This document shows positions 18,001-25,213 of a stretch of DNA of 43,499 nucleotides, in pieces (position 1 is the stretch's first letter; each line of letters opens with the position of its first letter). The DNA comes from Gammaproteobacteria bacterium (GTDB lineage: Bacteria; Pseudomonadota; Gammaproteobacteria; Burkholderiales; Burkholderiaceae_C), in assembly GCA_025359085.1 (NCBI GenBank), contig JANYHL010000005.1:1-43499 (forward strand), given 5' to 3'. The notes beneath the pieces were generated by a model. It saw nothing but the letters and a program-made list of their open reading frames with translations, did no database searches and was not told the DNA's origin. Both the position numbers and the translations under genes were made by a program.

Positions 18001-18189
18001 TTCATTGACCTTTTCAGCCATCACGGAAACTGTCGCAAACTGCTGCTCCCCCAACATACGCTCCATATCGGCGTGCAGCATTTTGCTGGTGCTGAAAGCC
18101 TGCGCCCACATGCTCAGCAGGAAGATAGCCAGTGTAAAAAGCGTCACTCTGGTTTTGAGCGAACGCCACCGGAAGTTGATGGATTTCAT
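15034..18189 (-). CDS. membrane Cache-PAS-PAS-GGDEF-EAL cyclic-di-GMP signalling protein
   Basis: A 1051-residue sensor. A transmembrane helix (about 12-30) is followed by a periplasmic double-Cache-type domain (about 35-290), a second transmembrane helix (about 293-312), a HAMP-like linker, two PAS domains (about 370-490 and 492-615), GGDEF (about 625-780) and EAL (about 800-1045). The GGDEF signature is degenerate: VARVGGDSFMVLM, with Ser at the usual Glu (residues 699-703), so cyclase activity is doubtful. The EAL half looks intact: GVEALVRW (Glu832), LELTESML, SLDDFGTGYSSLSYL, KIDQGF and IAEGVET. It most likely hydrolyses c-di-GMP in response to a periplasmic ligand. Confidence 0.9.
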   Translation of the reverse strand: MKSINFRWRSLKTRVTLFTLAIFLLSMWAQAFSTSKMLHADMERMLGEQQFATVSVMAEKVNEELERRLQGLKNVTQRVSPVLLGNPLALQVLLEEHVILQSLFNGGTYVTGTDGTAIASLPMSANRIGINYLERDYLAAALKEGKAIVGRPVISKPQGEPIIGMALPIHDTQGKVIGALAGVINLAQPNFLDKITARHYGAAGGYLLIAPQHNLFVTATDKSRLMQPLPAPGVNPMHDRYMQGFNGFGTAINSRGTEDLSAAQRIPVAGWFAVAVLPTAEAFAPINAMHQRMLLTTLLLTLLAGALTWWVLRRELLPLLTTARSLATQAETDQLPQPLSLTRQDETDQLIGSFNRLQQTLTIRELTLKESEEKHRLLVENSHDVIYTLTRAGEITFMSSAWTALLGQSISQVVGQTIFAFVHPEDVVVCTTFMQNVIATGQSQEGIELRLRHLDASWHWFHSNAVPLINETGKVIGLQGSAMDISVRKRAEEDTRIAATAFESQQGTVITNAEKVILRVNKAFTKINGYTMEEAVGQTPRLLKSGRHDAGFYDAMWASIARSGSWQGEIWNRRKSGEAYPAWLNINAVKNAAGLATHYVGFFSDITERKVSEEKIDRLAFYDALTGLPNRRLLIDRLQQALTATARYHCKGALLLIDLDHFKTLNDTLGHEQGDLLLQHAARRLCACLHESDTVARVGGDSFMVLMEDLNLSEQEVATQAKALGEKIRSTLSQPFLLGNATHHSTASIGIALFDGTQQVSTEEPLKQVELAMYHAKAAGRDTLRFFGPQMQAVATARATLESGLREALEKNQFTLHYQAQMMGGHQITGVEALVRWQDPRRGMVSPAEFIPLAEETGLILPLGQWVLETACTQLAQWASRAEMEHLTVAVNVSANQFQQSDFVEQVLAVLERTGANPNRLKLELTESMLVSNVEEVIAKMGALKECGVSFSLDDFGTGYSSLSYLKRLPLDQLKIDQGFVRDILIDANDAAIAKMVIALAESLGLSVIAEGVETEAQRDFLAGLNCNAYQGYLFSRPLPLMEFETFFQRP

Positions 18190-18371
18190 GATTTTCAGGG
18201 TTGCTGACTTGGATTTATCCCTCCCAGGATTATTGACGCGTTTAAAGCATCAAACTGGATCAAATTCCCATCGGCAGCCTCGTTATGGTACATAGCGGCA
18301 TCCGCCTACCTGAGGAGGACGTCGTGACGTCCTTTGTGGCCAAGCGCGTCGTCAAGCCCGCTTGTCCCGCC

Positions 18372-18391
18372 ATTTCCACAGTTTATCCACA
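18372..18391 (+). promoter_or_regulatory. DnaA box (TTATCCACA) and a near-box upstream of dnaB
   Basis: TTATCCACA at 18383-18391 matches the DnaA-box consensus exactly. ATTTCCACA at 18372-18380 differs at two positions and lies directly before it. The pair sits about 90 bases upstream of dnaB in the intergenic region shared with the divergent GGDEF/EAL gene. A DnaA-dependent control of dnaB is inferred from position only. Confidence 0.5.
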
Positions 18392-18479
18392 GCTTTTAAA
18401 GGGCTTGTGCCCAGCTTTTCATTCGACGCTGGCCGTGCGCTGGCGTAGTATCGATGGCTCAAAGGAAACCCCCACCCCC

Positions 18480-19886
18480 ATGTCTGCTGTACTTTCTGCC
18501 GTGCCCATTGACTACGGTCAAGATGCCCAAGTTGCGCAATTGCGCATTCCCCCGCACTCCATTGAAGCCGAGTCCAGCGTCCTGGGCGGTCTGTTGCTCG
18601 ACAACGGCGCCTGGGACCGCGTCAACGACTTGTTGACCGAGCGTGACTTTTACCGTTACGAGCACCGCATGGTGTTTGCGGCGCTGGGCGCCTTGATCAA
18701 CGCGACCAAACCGGCCGACGTGATCACGGTGTTTGAGCAGTTACAAAACCAGGGCAAGGCAGAAGAAATCGGCGGCCTGGCTTACCTCAATTCGCTGGCC
18801 CAGTACGTGCCCAGTGCCGGCAACATCCGCCGCTACGCCGAGATCGTGCGGGAACGCTCTATTTTGCGCAAGCTGGTGGCGGCCAGCGATGAAATCTCCA
18901 CCAACGCCTTTAATCCCAAAGGACGGGCTGTGGCGGCGATTCTGGACGAAGCCGAGCAAAAAATCTTCAACATCGGCGAAGAGGGTGCCCGCACCCGCCA
19001 GGGTTTTCAAGCCATGGACTCGCTGGTGGTGGCGCTGTTGGACCGGGTGCAGGAGATGGCCGACAACCCGAACGACGTCACCGGCGTGCCGACCGGTTTC
19101 TATGACCTGGACCGCATGACGGCCGGTTTTCAGGCGGGCGATCTGGTGGTGCTGGCGGCGCGTCCGTCCATGGGCAAAACGGCGCTGGCGATCAACATTG
19201 CCGAGCATGTGGCGCTCAACGAAGGCCTGCCGGTGGCGGTGTTTTCAATGGAAATGGGCGCCGCGCAGCTGGCGGTGCGTATCGTGGGTTCGATTGGACG
19301 CATCAATCAGAGCCACTTGCGCACCGGCAAACTGACCGACGAAGAATGGCCGCGTCTGACCGAAGCGATTGAAAAGCTGCGCACCATCTCGCTGCACATT
19401 GACGAAACGGCGGGCTTGACCTCCAGCGAACTGCGCGCCAACGCGCGGCGCCTGTCGCGCCAGTGCGGCAAGCTCGGCTTGATCGTGGTCGACTATTTGC
19501 AACTCATGAGTGGTTCCAACAGCGAGGGTGAAAACCGCGCCACCGAGCTGGGCGAGATTTCACGGGGCTTGAAAATGCTGGCCAAGGAGCTGCAGTGCCC
19601 GGTGATTGCCTTGTCGCAGCTCAACCGCAGCGTGGAAACACGGCCCGACAAGCGCCCGATGATGAGTGACTTGCGCGAGTCCGGTGCGATTGAGCAGGAT
19701 GCCGACATCATCATGTTCATTTACCGCGACGAGTACTACACCAAGGACGCTTGCAAAGAGCCGGGTGTGGCCGAGATTATCATCGCCAAACAGCGTAACG
19801 GGCCCACCGGTGTGGTCAAGCTGGCGTTCATTAACACCATCACCAAGTTTGAATCGCTGGCGTCCGGTGGCCGTGGCGATTTTTAA
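18480..19886 (+). CDS. dnaB: replicative DNA helicase DnaB
   Basis: A 468-residue hexameric helicase that unwinds DNA at the replication fork. The N-terminal primase-interacting domain begins IPPHSIEAESSVLGGLLLD. A linker leads into the RecA-like core with Walker A ARPSMGKTALA, FSMEMGAAQL, Walker B-region LIVVDYLQLMSG and the C-terminal SDLRESGAIEQDADIIMFI. The ATG at 18480, preceded by AAGGAAA, gives the normal length (E. coli 471); an open extension to 18285 is non-conserved and crosses a DnaA box. It is not in an rpsR/rplI operon here. One repeat copy follows its stop codon. Confidence 0.95.
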   Translation: MSAVLSAVPIDYGQDAQVAQLRIPPHSIEAESSVLGGLLLDNGAWDRVNDLLTERDFYRYEHRMVFAALGALINATKPADVITVFEQLQNQGKAEEIGGLAYLNSLAQYVPSAGNIRRYAEIVRERSILRKLVAASDEISTNAFNPKGRAVAAILDEAEQKIFNIGEEGARTRQGFQAMDSLVVALLDRVQEMADNPNDVTGVPTGFYDLDRMTAGFQAGDLVVLAARPSMGKTALAINIAEHVALNEGLPVAVFSMEMGAAQLAVRIVGSIGRINQSHLRTGKLTDEEWPRLTEAIEKLRTISLHIDETAGLTSSELRANARRLSRQCGKLGLIVVDYLQLMSGSNSEGENRATELGEISRGLKMLAKELQCPVIALSQLNRSVETRPDKRPMMSDLRESGAIEQDADIIMFIYRDEYYTKDACKEPGVAEIIIAKQRNGPTGVVKLAFINTITKFESLASGGRGDF

Positions 19887-19887
19887 G

Positions 19888-19944
19888 ACAAATTGGCCGC
19901 TAGCCCTTGTCCTATCTTCGTTTGTAGCTATTATAAATATAGCA
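19888..19944 (+). repeat. dispersed TAGCCC/TAGCTA repeat, copy 3
   Basis: A clear copy: ATTGGCCGCTAGCCCTTGTC, a variable stretch, then TGTAGCTATTATAAATATAGCA. It begins one base after the dnaB stop and occupies most of the gap before the convergent PEP-CTERM gene. Confidence 0.75.
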
Positions 19945-20055
19945 TATTTGCCTGCATCAGACGTTACGCAGCTCAGCCAGCCAATGACGTAGCGGGCTGT
20001 TGCCTCAGGGGCTTTCCACGGCCCGCCCGTCCAGCATCAACCGGAGCGCCATGAA

Positions 20056-20697
20056 TCAGCCTGCACCTATGGCGTCTCGTCCGCGCTGGCAACGCTGGAT
20101 CAGGTTAATGTGTGCTCGGTTACGACGACTGCTTAGCGCAAGCCCTGCCAGACCCAGCCCGAGCAAGGCCAGGCTGCCGGGTTCGGGCACGGCCTGAAGG
20201 AAACCGCGAATTTCGCCGCCCGGAAAAAGGTTGCTATGGATATTGAAATAGGACCTTTGGGCGAGCATGCCGGCGAACAAGGTCGCTTCGGCATTCGCGA
20301 TGCCACCCTGCGCTGTAACGAACGCCGGGTTGTATGAACTTGCCAGTGTCATGTCAAAGAGGTGGCTGTAGCTGCCTGCGCTGACCCCCAACGGGAATCC
20401 AGGGAAGGTCGGCGTGGTTGTCGCCACGCCGACGTTACCTGTGTTCGGCGCGGCCGTGCAACAGTGAATGTGCGACGCGGTGGTGTCACCGAGCAGCCCC
20501 GAGAAGATGACGGAAACGTCCATGGTGTGCGCTGCTGTATTAAAAATCACGGTGGCGCTGGCGGTACCCGGCGATGCATTCGGGGGCGCCTCGCTCGCGC
20601 CATTGAGCAGGGCCGTGAAGGTCAGCGGGGATGCCTGTGATGCCGGGACGCCGAAGAACGCTGCGGCGAAGGCAAGAATCGGCAGAATCTGTTTCAT
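20056..20697 (-). CDS. CHRD-domain protein with PEP-CTERM sorting signal
   Basis: A 213-residue secreted protein. Signal peptide at residues 1-22 (ILAFAAAFFGVPASQA), then a CHRD domain (LTFTALLNGASEAPPNASPG, ATVIFN, SHIHCC, FNIHSNLFPGGEIRGFL). The C-terminal PEP-CTERM anchor has VPEPGSLALLGLGLAGLAL and SSRRNRA. PEP-CTERM proteins are exported and processed by an exosortase, often with extracellular polysaccharide. Here the tail runs about 22 residues beyond the Arg cluster, longer than usual; a point change that removed an earlier stop is possible. AAGGAG precedes the ATG. Confidence 0.87.
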   Translation of the reverse strand: MKQILPILAFAAAFFGVPASQASPLTFTALLNGASEAPPNASPGTASATVIFNTAAHTMDVSVIFSGLLGDTTASHIHCCTAAPNTGNVGVATTTPTFPGFPLGVSAGSYSHLFDMTLASSYNPAFVTAQGGIANAEATLFAGMLAQRSYFNIHSNLFPGGEIRGFLQAVPEPGSLALLGLGLAGLALSSRRNRAHINLIQRCQRGRDAIGAG

Positions 20698-20932
20698 GGC
20701 GGGGTCTCCTTGAGGTTGTGGCGCGCGTCCTGAAAATTTGACACCTGCGCTGGGGCACAGCTAAAAGCAAATTTCGCACCAAGGGAGTCGTGACACGCCC
20801 GCAAGCCTTGCTGGGCGGGGCTTACGCGGCTTTAGGCCGTACGACGACGAGCTGCCAAGACGGCAGTTTGTAAAATAATTCGACAAAACTCTCAGGACGT
20901 AGGTTGCTTTGCCTCTAGGTTATTAACATCCA

Positions 20933-20967
20933 TGCACCATCCATGTGGATGGTGATATGATCATCCC
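20933..20967 (+). promoter_or_regulatory. promoter with palindromic operator and probable leaderless start
   Basis: Perfect 9-base arms CACCATCCA (20935-20943) and TGGATGGTG (20946-20954), with a two-base spacer, lie immediately before a -10-like TATGAT (20956-20961). The ATG of the RHH gene follows six bases later with no Shine-Dalgarno, so the mRNA is probably leaderless. A weak -35 (TGCACC, 20933-20938) has a 17-base spacing. The palindrome between -35 and -10 fits autorepression by the RHH protein. Confidence 0.6.
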
Positions 20968-21393
20968 ATGAAGCAAAACCTCAGCGCCCCAGCCGCCCAG
21001 CCCAAACTGGTGGACTCCGAAAAAATCACCATCAACCTCGGCTTTGTCGACTTGGGCCAAGTGGACCTGATGGTGGCTGAGGGTTTTTACGGCAACCGCA
21101 CCGACTTCATCCGCACGGCCATCCGCAATCAGCTCGCGACCCACGCGCAGGCAGTGCAACAGGTGGTGGCGCGCAAGATGCTGGTGCTGGGGTTGCAGCA
21201 TTTCAGCCTGGATGACCTGCGCGCACTGCAGGCGGCACGCCAGACGCTGCAGATACGCGTCCTCGGCCTGGTGACGATTGCCGCTGATGTCACGCCAGAG
21301 CTGGCCCTGGCCACCATCGACTCGCTGGAAGTGCTGGGCGCGCTGCAGGCCAGCCCGGCGGTGAAGGCGGCACTGGCCAGTCGCCGGCGCTGA
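20968..21393 (+). CDS. ribbon-helix-helix (CopG-type) regulator
   Basis: A 141-residue regulator with an RHH domain at residues about 18-55: EKITINLGFVDLGQVDLMVA, then GFYGNRTDFIRTAIRNQL, the beta-strand plus two-helix pattern with the GxYxNRxDFIR turn. The C-terminal ~80 residues are Leu/Ala-rich and may sense a ligand or mediate oligomerisation. It is 43 bases upstream of the PHB-depolymerase-like esterase gene and probably in operon with it. A perfect palindrome overlaps its promoter, so autorepression and control of the esterase are likely (inferred). There is no copper-number or plasmid context, so this is not plasmid CopG. Confidence 0.8.
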   Translation: MKQNLSAPAAQPKLVDSEKITINLGFVDLGQVDLMVAEGFYGNRTDFIRTAIRNQLATHAQAVQQVVARKMLVLGLQHFSLDDLRALQAARQTLQIRVLGLVTIAADVTPELALATIDSLEVLGALQASPAVKAALASRRR

Positions 21394-21436
21394 TCTCGCC
21401 CTGACGTCCTCTCAAATCCAATCCAAGAAAATCTGT

Positions 21437-22630
21437 ATGAACATGACCCTTCAGGAATTGATGCGCGCCGCCACCCAACTGACGCAATCGGGCCGCTTGC
21501 AGAACGCGACCGAGGCCATCCAAAACGCGCTGCGGGGTGCAGCAACAGCGGGCGCGGTACCCGGCACTGCGCACGCGTGGGCGGATGCCGGGTTGATTGC
21601 GGTTCCCGGCGCCCCGCTGCCGACGCCGTCGCCCTGGGGGCTGGAGGGCGGTGTTGTTGATGTGGACGCGGATCCAGCCGTCAACACCGATTCCGGCACG
21701 GGCGAGTTCAGCAGCGGCACGCACACGCATGCCGCGCTGACGCGCCGCTTCAAGCTCTACCGGCCGCCGGGTCAGATTGGCAAAGCGCTGCCGTTGGTCG
21801 TGATGCTGCACGGTTGCACCCAGGATCCGGACGACTTCGCCGCTGGCACTGCCATGAACCAGCGGGCGCGCGAACAGGGTTTTTTCGTCTTGTACCCGCA
21901 GCAGGGAACCGACGCCAACCAGTCACGTTGCTGGAACTGGTTCAAGCCTGAGCACCAAGAGCGCGACCGGGGTGAACCGGCCCTGATCGCGAGCCTGACG
22001 CAGGCGGTGATCAAACAGCACGGCATCGATCCACGGCGCGTCTATGTCGCCGGTTTGTCGGCCGGTGGCGCGATGGCCGTCATCGTCGCGGCGGCGTACC
22101 CGGAGCTCTTTGCGGCGGTCGGCGTTCACTCAGGCTTGCCCAGTGGCGCTGCGAGCAATGTGGCGCAGGCGCTGATGCTGATGCAAAGCGGCCAGCTTGG
22201 CAGGGTGGCACAGGCCCAGGGCGGGCGTGGCGTGCGGGCACCGAAAGCGCGGCTGCGTCCGCAGCTAACGCGGCCTACCATCGTGTTTCACGGCGACCAG
22301 GATCAGACTGTGCATCCGCGCAATGGCGATCAGGTGATTGCCGCTGCCTTGGGCGCCGCCGCCGGTGCGCCGGACGCGCACGCGCGCCCGGCAGGCAGCG
22401 CGCGGGTGGAGCAGGGCGTCTCGGCTCAGGGGCGGCGTTACACACGCTCCACCCAGCAGGGCGGCCAAGGTCAGATTTTGACCGAGCACTGGCTGGTGCA
22501 TGGGGCCGGGCACGCGTGGTCGGGCGGCCACGCTAACGGTTCCTATACCGATGCGAGCGGCCCCGATGCCACGCTTGAGATGCTGCGTTTCTTTTTTGAG
22601 CACCCCCAGGCCGCTCGCTCCGAGGGCTGA
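21437..22630 (+). CDS. PHB depolymerase-family esterase (LpqC/Esterase-PHB)
   Basis: A 397-residue alpha/beta hydrolase of the short-chain-length polyhydroxyalkanoate depolymerase type. The first ~95 residues form a helical, low-conservation extension with no signal peptide. The hydrolase core starts near RRFKLYRPPG and has the oxyanion motif LVVMLHGCTQDPDDFA, nucleophile GLSAGGAM (Ser208), acid HGDQDQTVHP (Asp289) and GAGHAWSGG (His359), all in order. Without a signal peptide it may act on intracellular PHB or on oligomers. It lies downstream of the RHH regulator; the phaCAB genes are 14 kb away. Confidence 0.85.
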   Translation: MNMTLQELMRAATQLTQSGRLQNATEAIQNALRGAATAGAVPGTAHAWADAGLIAVPGAPLPTPSPWGLEGGVVDVDADPAVNTDSGTGEFSSGTHTHAALTRRFKLYRPPGQIGKALPLVVMLHGCTQDPDDFAAGTAMNQRAREQGFFVLYPQQGTDANQSRCWNWFKPEHQERDRGEPALIASLTQAVIKQHGIDPRRVYVAGLSAGGAMAVIVAAAYPELFAAVGVHSGLPSGAASNVAQALMLMQSGQLGRVAQAQGGRGVRAPKARLRPQLTRPTIVFHGDQDQTVHPRNGDQVIAAALGAAAGAPDAHARPAGSARVEQGVSAQGRRYTRSTQQGGQGQILTEHWLVHGAGHAWSGGHANGSYTDASGPDATLEMLRFFFEHPQAARSEG

Positions 22631-22730
22631 GCGCTGCGCGCGTAAGACCGGCCACACTGGCGCCCGACCGGTGCGCGCGGCTGGACGATAAAGTTGGTTT
22701 TTTTTGCTTTTGCTAGGGTGACGTTTTTTA

Positions 22731-22790
22731 AGACCAATCGACAGCTAGCCCATGTGCTGCAAGCACATAGCGCTATTGAAATAATATGGT
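22731..22790 (+). repeat. dispersed TAGCCC/TAGCTA repeat, copy 4 (diverged)
   Basis: Reads AATCGACAGCTAGCCCATGTG, GCAAGCACATAGCGC, then TATTGAAATAATATGG. The left part fits well and the right part is diverged. It sits between the esterase gene and the pirin gene. Confidence 0.55.
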
Positions 22791-22818
22791 GTTTGCCTGC
22801 CTGCAAGTTTCAAATGCA

Positions 22819-22852
22819 ATTCAAATCCACTGATTATTCGAATAATTTGAAT
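22819..22852. promoter_or_regulatory. overlapping palindromes upstream of the pirin gene
   Basis: A perfect 14-base palindrome ATTATTCGAATAAT (22833-22846) is embedded between inverted ATTCAAAT (22819-22826) and ATTTGAAT (22845-22852). It lies about 80 bases before the pirin start in an AT-rich stretch and could be an operator/promoter for the pirin-DoxX-flavodoxin genes. The regulator is unknown; none is encoded next to them. Confidence 0.4.
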
Positions 22853-22926
22853 GATGTCATCAAAGTAAAGTGGGGCCAACCGCCGCCGATGCGCCTAAAG
22901 TCAGGGTCATTCAAGGAGTAGCTGCT

Positions 22927-23628
22927 ATGTTGACAGTTCGCAAATCACAGGAGCGTGGCTATGCCGACCACGGCTGGCTCAAATCTTTTCACAGTTTTTC
23001 CTTTGCGGGTTATTACGATCCGCAGCACATGGGCTGGGGCAATCTGCGCGTGATCAATGAAGACTGGATCGCCGCCGGCAAGGGCTTTGGCACCCATGGT
23101 CACCGCGACATGGAGATCGTCACCTATGTGCTGAGTGGCTCGCTGGCGCACCAGGACAGCATGGGCAACGTCAAGGCGATTCCGCCGGGCGATGTACAGC
23201 GCATGAGTGCCGGCACCGGCGTGCAGCACAGCGAGTTCAACCACGCGCCCAATGCCACCACCCATTTGCTGCAAATCTGGATTGAGCCCAATGTGCTGGG
23301 CGTCAGCCCCAGTTATGAGCAAAAGACCTTTGCCGACAGCGAAAAACAGGGCCAGTTGCGCTTGGTCGCATCCCCCGATGGTGCCCAGGGCTCGGTCACG
23401 ATTCATGCCGATGCGCGCTTGTACGCCGGCCTGTTTGACGGCGATCAAGCCGCGCAACACACGCTCGACCCGAATCGAAAAAGCTATGTGCATGTGGTGC
23501 GTGGCGAGCTCGAAGTCAACGGCCAATCACTGACGACGGGTGACGCGGCATTGCTGACAGACGAAACCGAGCTCAATCTGGCTCACGGCAAAGAGGCTGA
23601 AGTGTTGGTGTTTGAATTGACCCACTGA
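22927..23628 (+). CDS. pirin family protein (YhhW-like bicupin)
   Basis: A 233-residue bicupin, the family including E. coli YhhW with quercetin 2,3-dioxygenase activity. The N-terminal cupin carries metal ligands in GTHGHRDMEIVTYVLSG and GTGVQHSEFNH. The motif HGWLKSFHSFSFAGYYDPQHMGWG is typical of the family start. The C-terminal cupin lacks obvious metal ligands. The ATG at 22927 follows AAGGAG; a longer frame from 22870 is rejected. With DoxX and a flavodoxin-fold reductase downstream it forms a stress/quinone-type cluster often seen in proteobacteria. Confidence 0.88.
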   Translation: MLTVRKSQERGYADHGWLKSFHSFSFAGYYDPQHMGWGNLRVINEDWIAAGKGFGTHGHRDMEIVTYVLSGSLAHQDSMGNVKAIPPGDVQRMSAGTGVQHSEFNHAPNATTHLLQIWIEPNVLGVSPSYEQKTFADSEKQGQLRLVASPDGAQGSVTIHADARLYAGLFDGDQAAQHTLDPNRKSYVHVVRGELEVNGQSLTTGDAALLTDETELNLAHGKEAEVLVFELTH

Positions 23629-23677
23629 TAATTAATTTTCTATTTTTCTATTTTTTAAACTCTAAAAGGACTTCCTC

Positions 23678-24088
23678 ATGTTCAAAAATCTTCAAAACCC
23701 GCTGACCTTGGTCGGTCGCCTGCTGTTCGCCCTGTTATTTTTGCCAGCGGGTATTTCCAAGATCGCGGGCTTTGCGGGCACCGTGGGCTACATTGGCTCC
23801 AAAGACCTGCCGCTGCCCGCACTGGGCGCCGTCATCGCGATCATCGTGGAGGTAGGCGGATCGCTGGCCTTGATCAGCGGTTTCGGTACCCGTGTGGCCG
23901 CGCTGGCATTGGCGGTGTTCACGCTGGCGGCCACTTTTGTATTCCATAATTTCTGGGGTGTGCCCGCTGACCAGGCCATGATGCAGCAACTGATGTTCTA
24001 CAAGAACATCGCGGTGGTCGGCGGCCTGCTGGTGCTGGCCGCACATGGCGCCGGGGCCTGGAGCCTGGACGCCCGGCGCCAGGATTGA
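23678..24088 (+). CDS. DoxX family membrane protein
   Basis: A 136-residue inner-membrane protein with four hydrophobic helices. The start LVGRLLFALLFLPAGISKIAGFAG is characteristic of DoxX/DoxD-type proteins. Later segments are GAVIAIIVEVGGSLALISGF, LALAVFTLAATFVFHNFW and NIAVVGGLLVLAAHGAG. Family members are linked to redox or quinone-related stress responses, with the exact reaction unclear. An AAAGGA precedes the ATG. It lies 49 bases after pirin and 99 bases before the flavodoxin gene, probably in the same transcription unit. Confidence 0.88.
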   Translation: MFKNLQNPLTLVGRLLFALLFLPAGISKIAGFAGTVGYIGSKDLPLPALGAVIAIIVEVGGSLALISGFGTRVAALALAVFTLAATFVFHNFWGVPADQAMMQQLMFYKNIAVVGGLLVLAAHGAGAWSLDARRQD

Positions 24089-24187
24089 GCTTGCCGCTGG
24101 GGCCAACTCGGCCCTGGACTGTTTTCATACCCGCGGGGGTTTGCGCCGCAGGCCTCATTTTTTCCCGTTTTTCAAGAGATATCTCAA

Positions 24188-24742
24188 ATGACAAAAGTAG
24201 CAGTAGTTTTTCACTCAGGTTATGGTCACACCCTGCGCATGGCGCAAGCGGTGGCAGAAGGCGCCGGCGCCGAGTTGCTTGCCATTGACGCTGAAGGCAA
24301 TCTGAGCGACGCCGGTTGGGCCTCGCTGAACGCGGCTGACGCCATCATCATGGGCAGCCCCACCTACATGGGCAACGTGAGCTGGCAGTTCAAGAAGTTT
24401 GCCGATGCGTCCAGCAAACCCTGGTTCAGCCAGGTCTGGAAAGACAAGGTGTTTGCCGGCTTTACCAACAGCGCCACCATCAATGGCGACAAGCACTCCA
24501 CACTGCATTACCTGTTCACCCTGGCGATGCAGCACAGCGGCATCTGGGTCGGCACCGGAATGTTGCCGGGCAATGCCAAGGCCGCGCAACGCAACGACAT
24601 CAACTACCTGGGTTCTTCGGCGGGGGCCATGGCGCAGTCGCCGTCAGACGCCTCGCCCGCAGAAATGCTGCAAGGTGACCTGGACACAGCCAAGCTGTTC
24701 GGCAAGCGCGTGGCGGAGGTCACAGCGAAGTTCAAGGCCTGA
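24188..24742 (+). CDS. flavodoxin-fold NAD(P)H:quinone reductase (WrbA-like)
   Basis: A 184-residue FMN-binding protein. The phosphate-binding loop is VVFHSGYGHTLRMAQAV. The region MGSPTYMGNVSWQFKKFADA matches WrbA-type GSPTRFGN...K-FLD, and FAGFTNSATINGDKHSTLHY is the second FMN contact segment. These enzymes reduce quinones by two electrons, limiting redox cycling. The ATG has weak upstream purines. Together with pirin and DoxX it suggests a quinone/oxidant-responsive unit; expression control may come from the palindromes before the pirin gene. Confidence 0.88.
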   Translation: MTKVAVVFHSGYGHTLRMAQAVAEGAGAELLAIDAEGNLSDAGWASLNAADAIIMGSPTYMGNVSWQFKKFADASSKPWFSQVWKDKVFAGFTNSATINGDKHSTLHYLFTLAMQHSGIWVGTGMLPGNAKAAQRNDINYLGSSAGAMAQSPSDASPAEMLQGDLDTAKLFGKRVAEVTAKFKA

Positions 24743-24822
24743 TGCGAACCGGCCGTGTCGCCGCTGCTGACGTTCATTGCAGCGACAGCGACGTCGCCGT
24801 CCGTGGTTTGCCAGGATATAGA

Positions 24823-24845
24823 TGGAATTTTGGCCTCTAGCCCCA
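24823..24845 (+). repeat. left fragment of the dispersed repeat (copy 5a)
   Basis: AATTTTGGCCTCTAGCCCC matches the left part of the family exactly and then stops matching after the CCCC. A REP-type palindrome follows 26 bases later and a full copy 100 bases later. Confidence 0.6.
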
Positions 24846-24870
24846 ATGCGGTTCAAATAACGCCCCATCA

Positions 24871-24926
24871 CCGTTCGGGCTGAGCCTGTCGAAGCCTGGC
24901 AGCCCTTCGACAGGCTCAGGGTGAAC
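24871..24926. repeat. REP-type palindrome (TGAGCCTGTCGAAG family)
   Basis: Perfect 14-base arms TGAGCCTGTCGAAG (24881-24894) and CTTCGACAGGCTCA (24905-24918) with a ten-base loop; pairing extends partly outward (TTCGGGC against GGGTGAA). This palindrome type occurs as dispersed intergenic copies in many proteobacteria. It lies between two copies of the other repeat. Confidence 0.75.
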
Positions 24927-24943
24927 TGGCTTAAGTGAACAGC

Positions 24944-24994
24944 ATTGCCTCTAGCCCTCGTCCTGCTTGGGTAGCTAGCTACTTTTAAGATAGC
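24944..24994 (+). repeat. dispersed TAGCCC/TAGCTA repeat, copy 5b
   Basis: ATTGCCTCTAGCCCTCGTCC, then GGGTAGCTAGCTACTTTTAA and GATAGC: both halves of the family are present. It directly precedes the decayed minus-strand gene ending at 24994. Confidence 0.7.
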
Positions 24995-25213
24995 TAAGCG
25001 TAGGCGTACAGGGGTTTGCCGGCGCAATCGATCAGCTCGATTTCCCTTGCCAGCCAGTGCTGTGTGCTTGAGCAGCAGCCGGTTGGTATCGAGGTTAAAG
25101 GCCAGGGTGCTGCGACTGCCCCGTGCTCCGGCTAGCTCGCTCTCTTCCTGCACCGGGACCAGGTGGAACCATTTCTCAAACAGGTGGATGGCGTTTAGAG
25201 CTGGCGTTTGCAT
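24994..25213 (-). pseudogene. probable frameshifted gene remnant, unrecognised product
   Basis: ATG at 25211-25213 opens about 55 codons of protein-like sequence (LFEKWFHLVPVQEESELAGA, STLAFNLDTNRLLLKHTALA). One base shift near 25048 gives a continuing segment REIELIDCAGKPLYAYA ending in TAG at 24994-24996. The two frames join naturally, suggesting a decayed short gene. There is no good ribosome-binding site. The product is not recognised. Confidence 0.3.

Noticed and set aside
18285..18479. 65-codon N-terminal extension of dnaB
   Set aside because: It crosses a DnaA box and non-conserved sequence; the ATG at 18480 gives the standard DnaB length and start.
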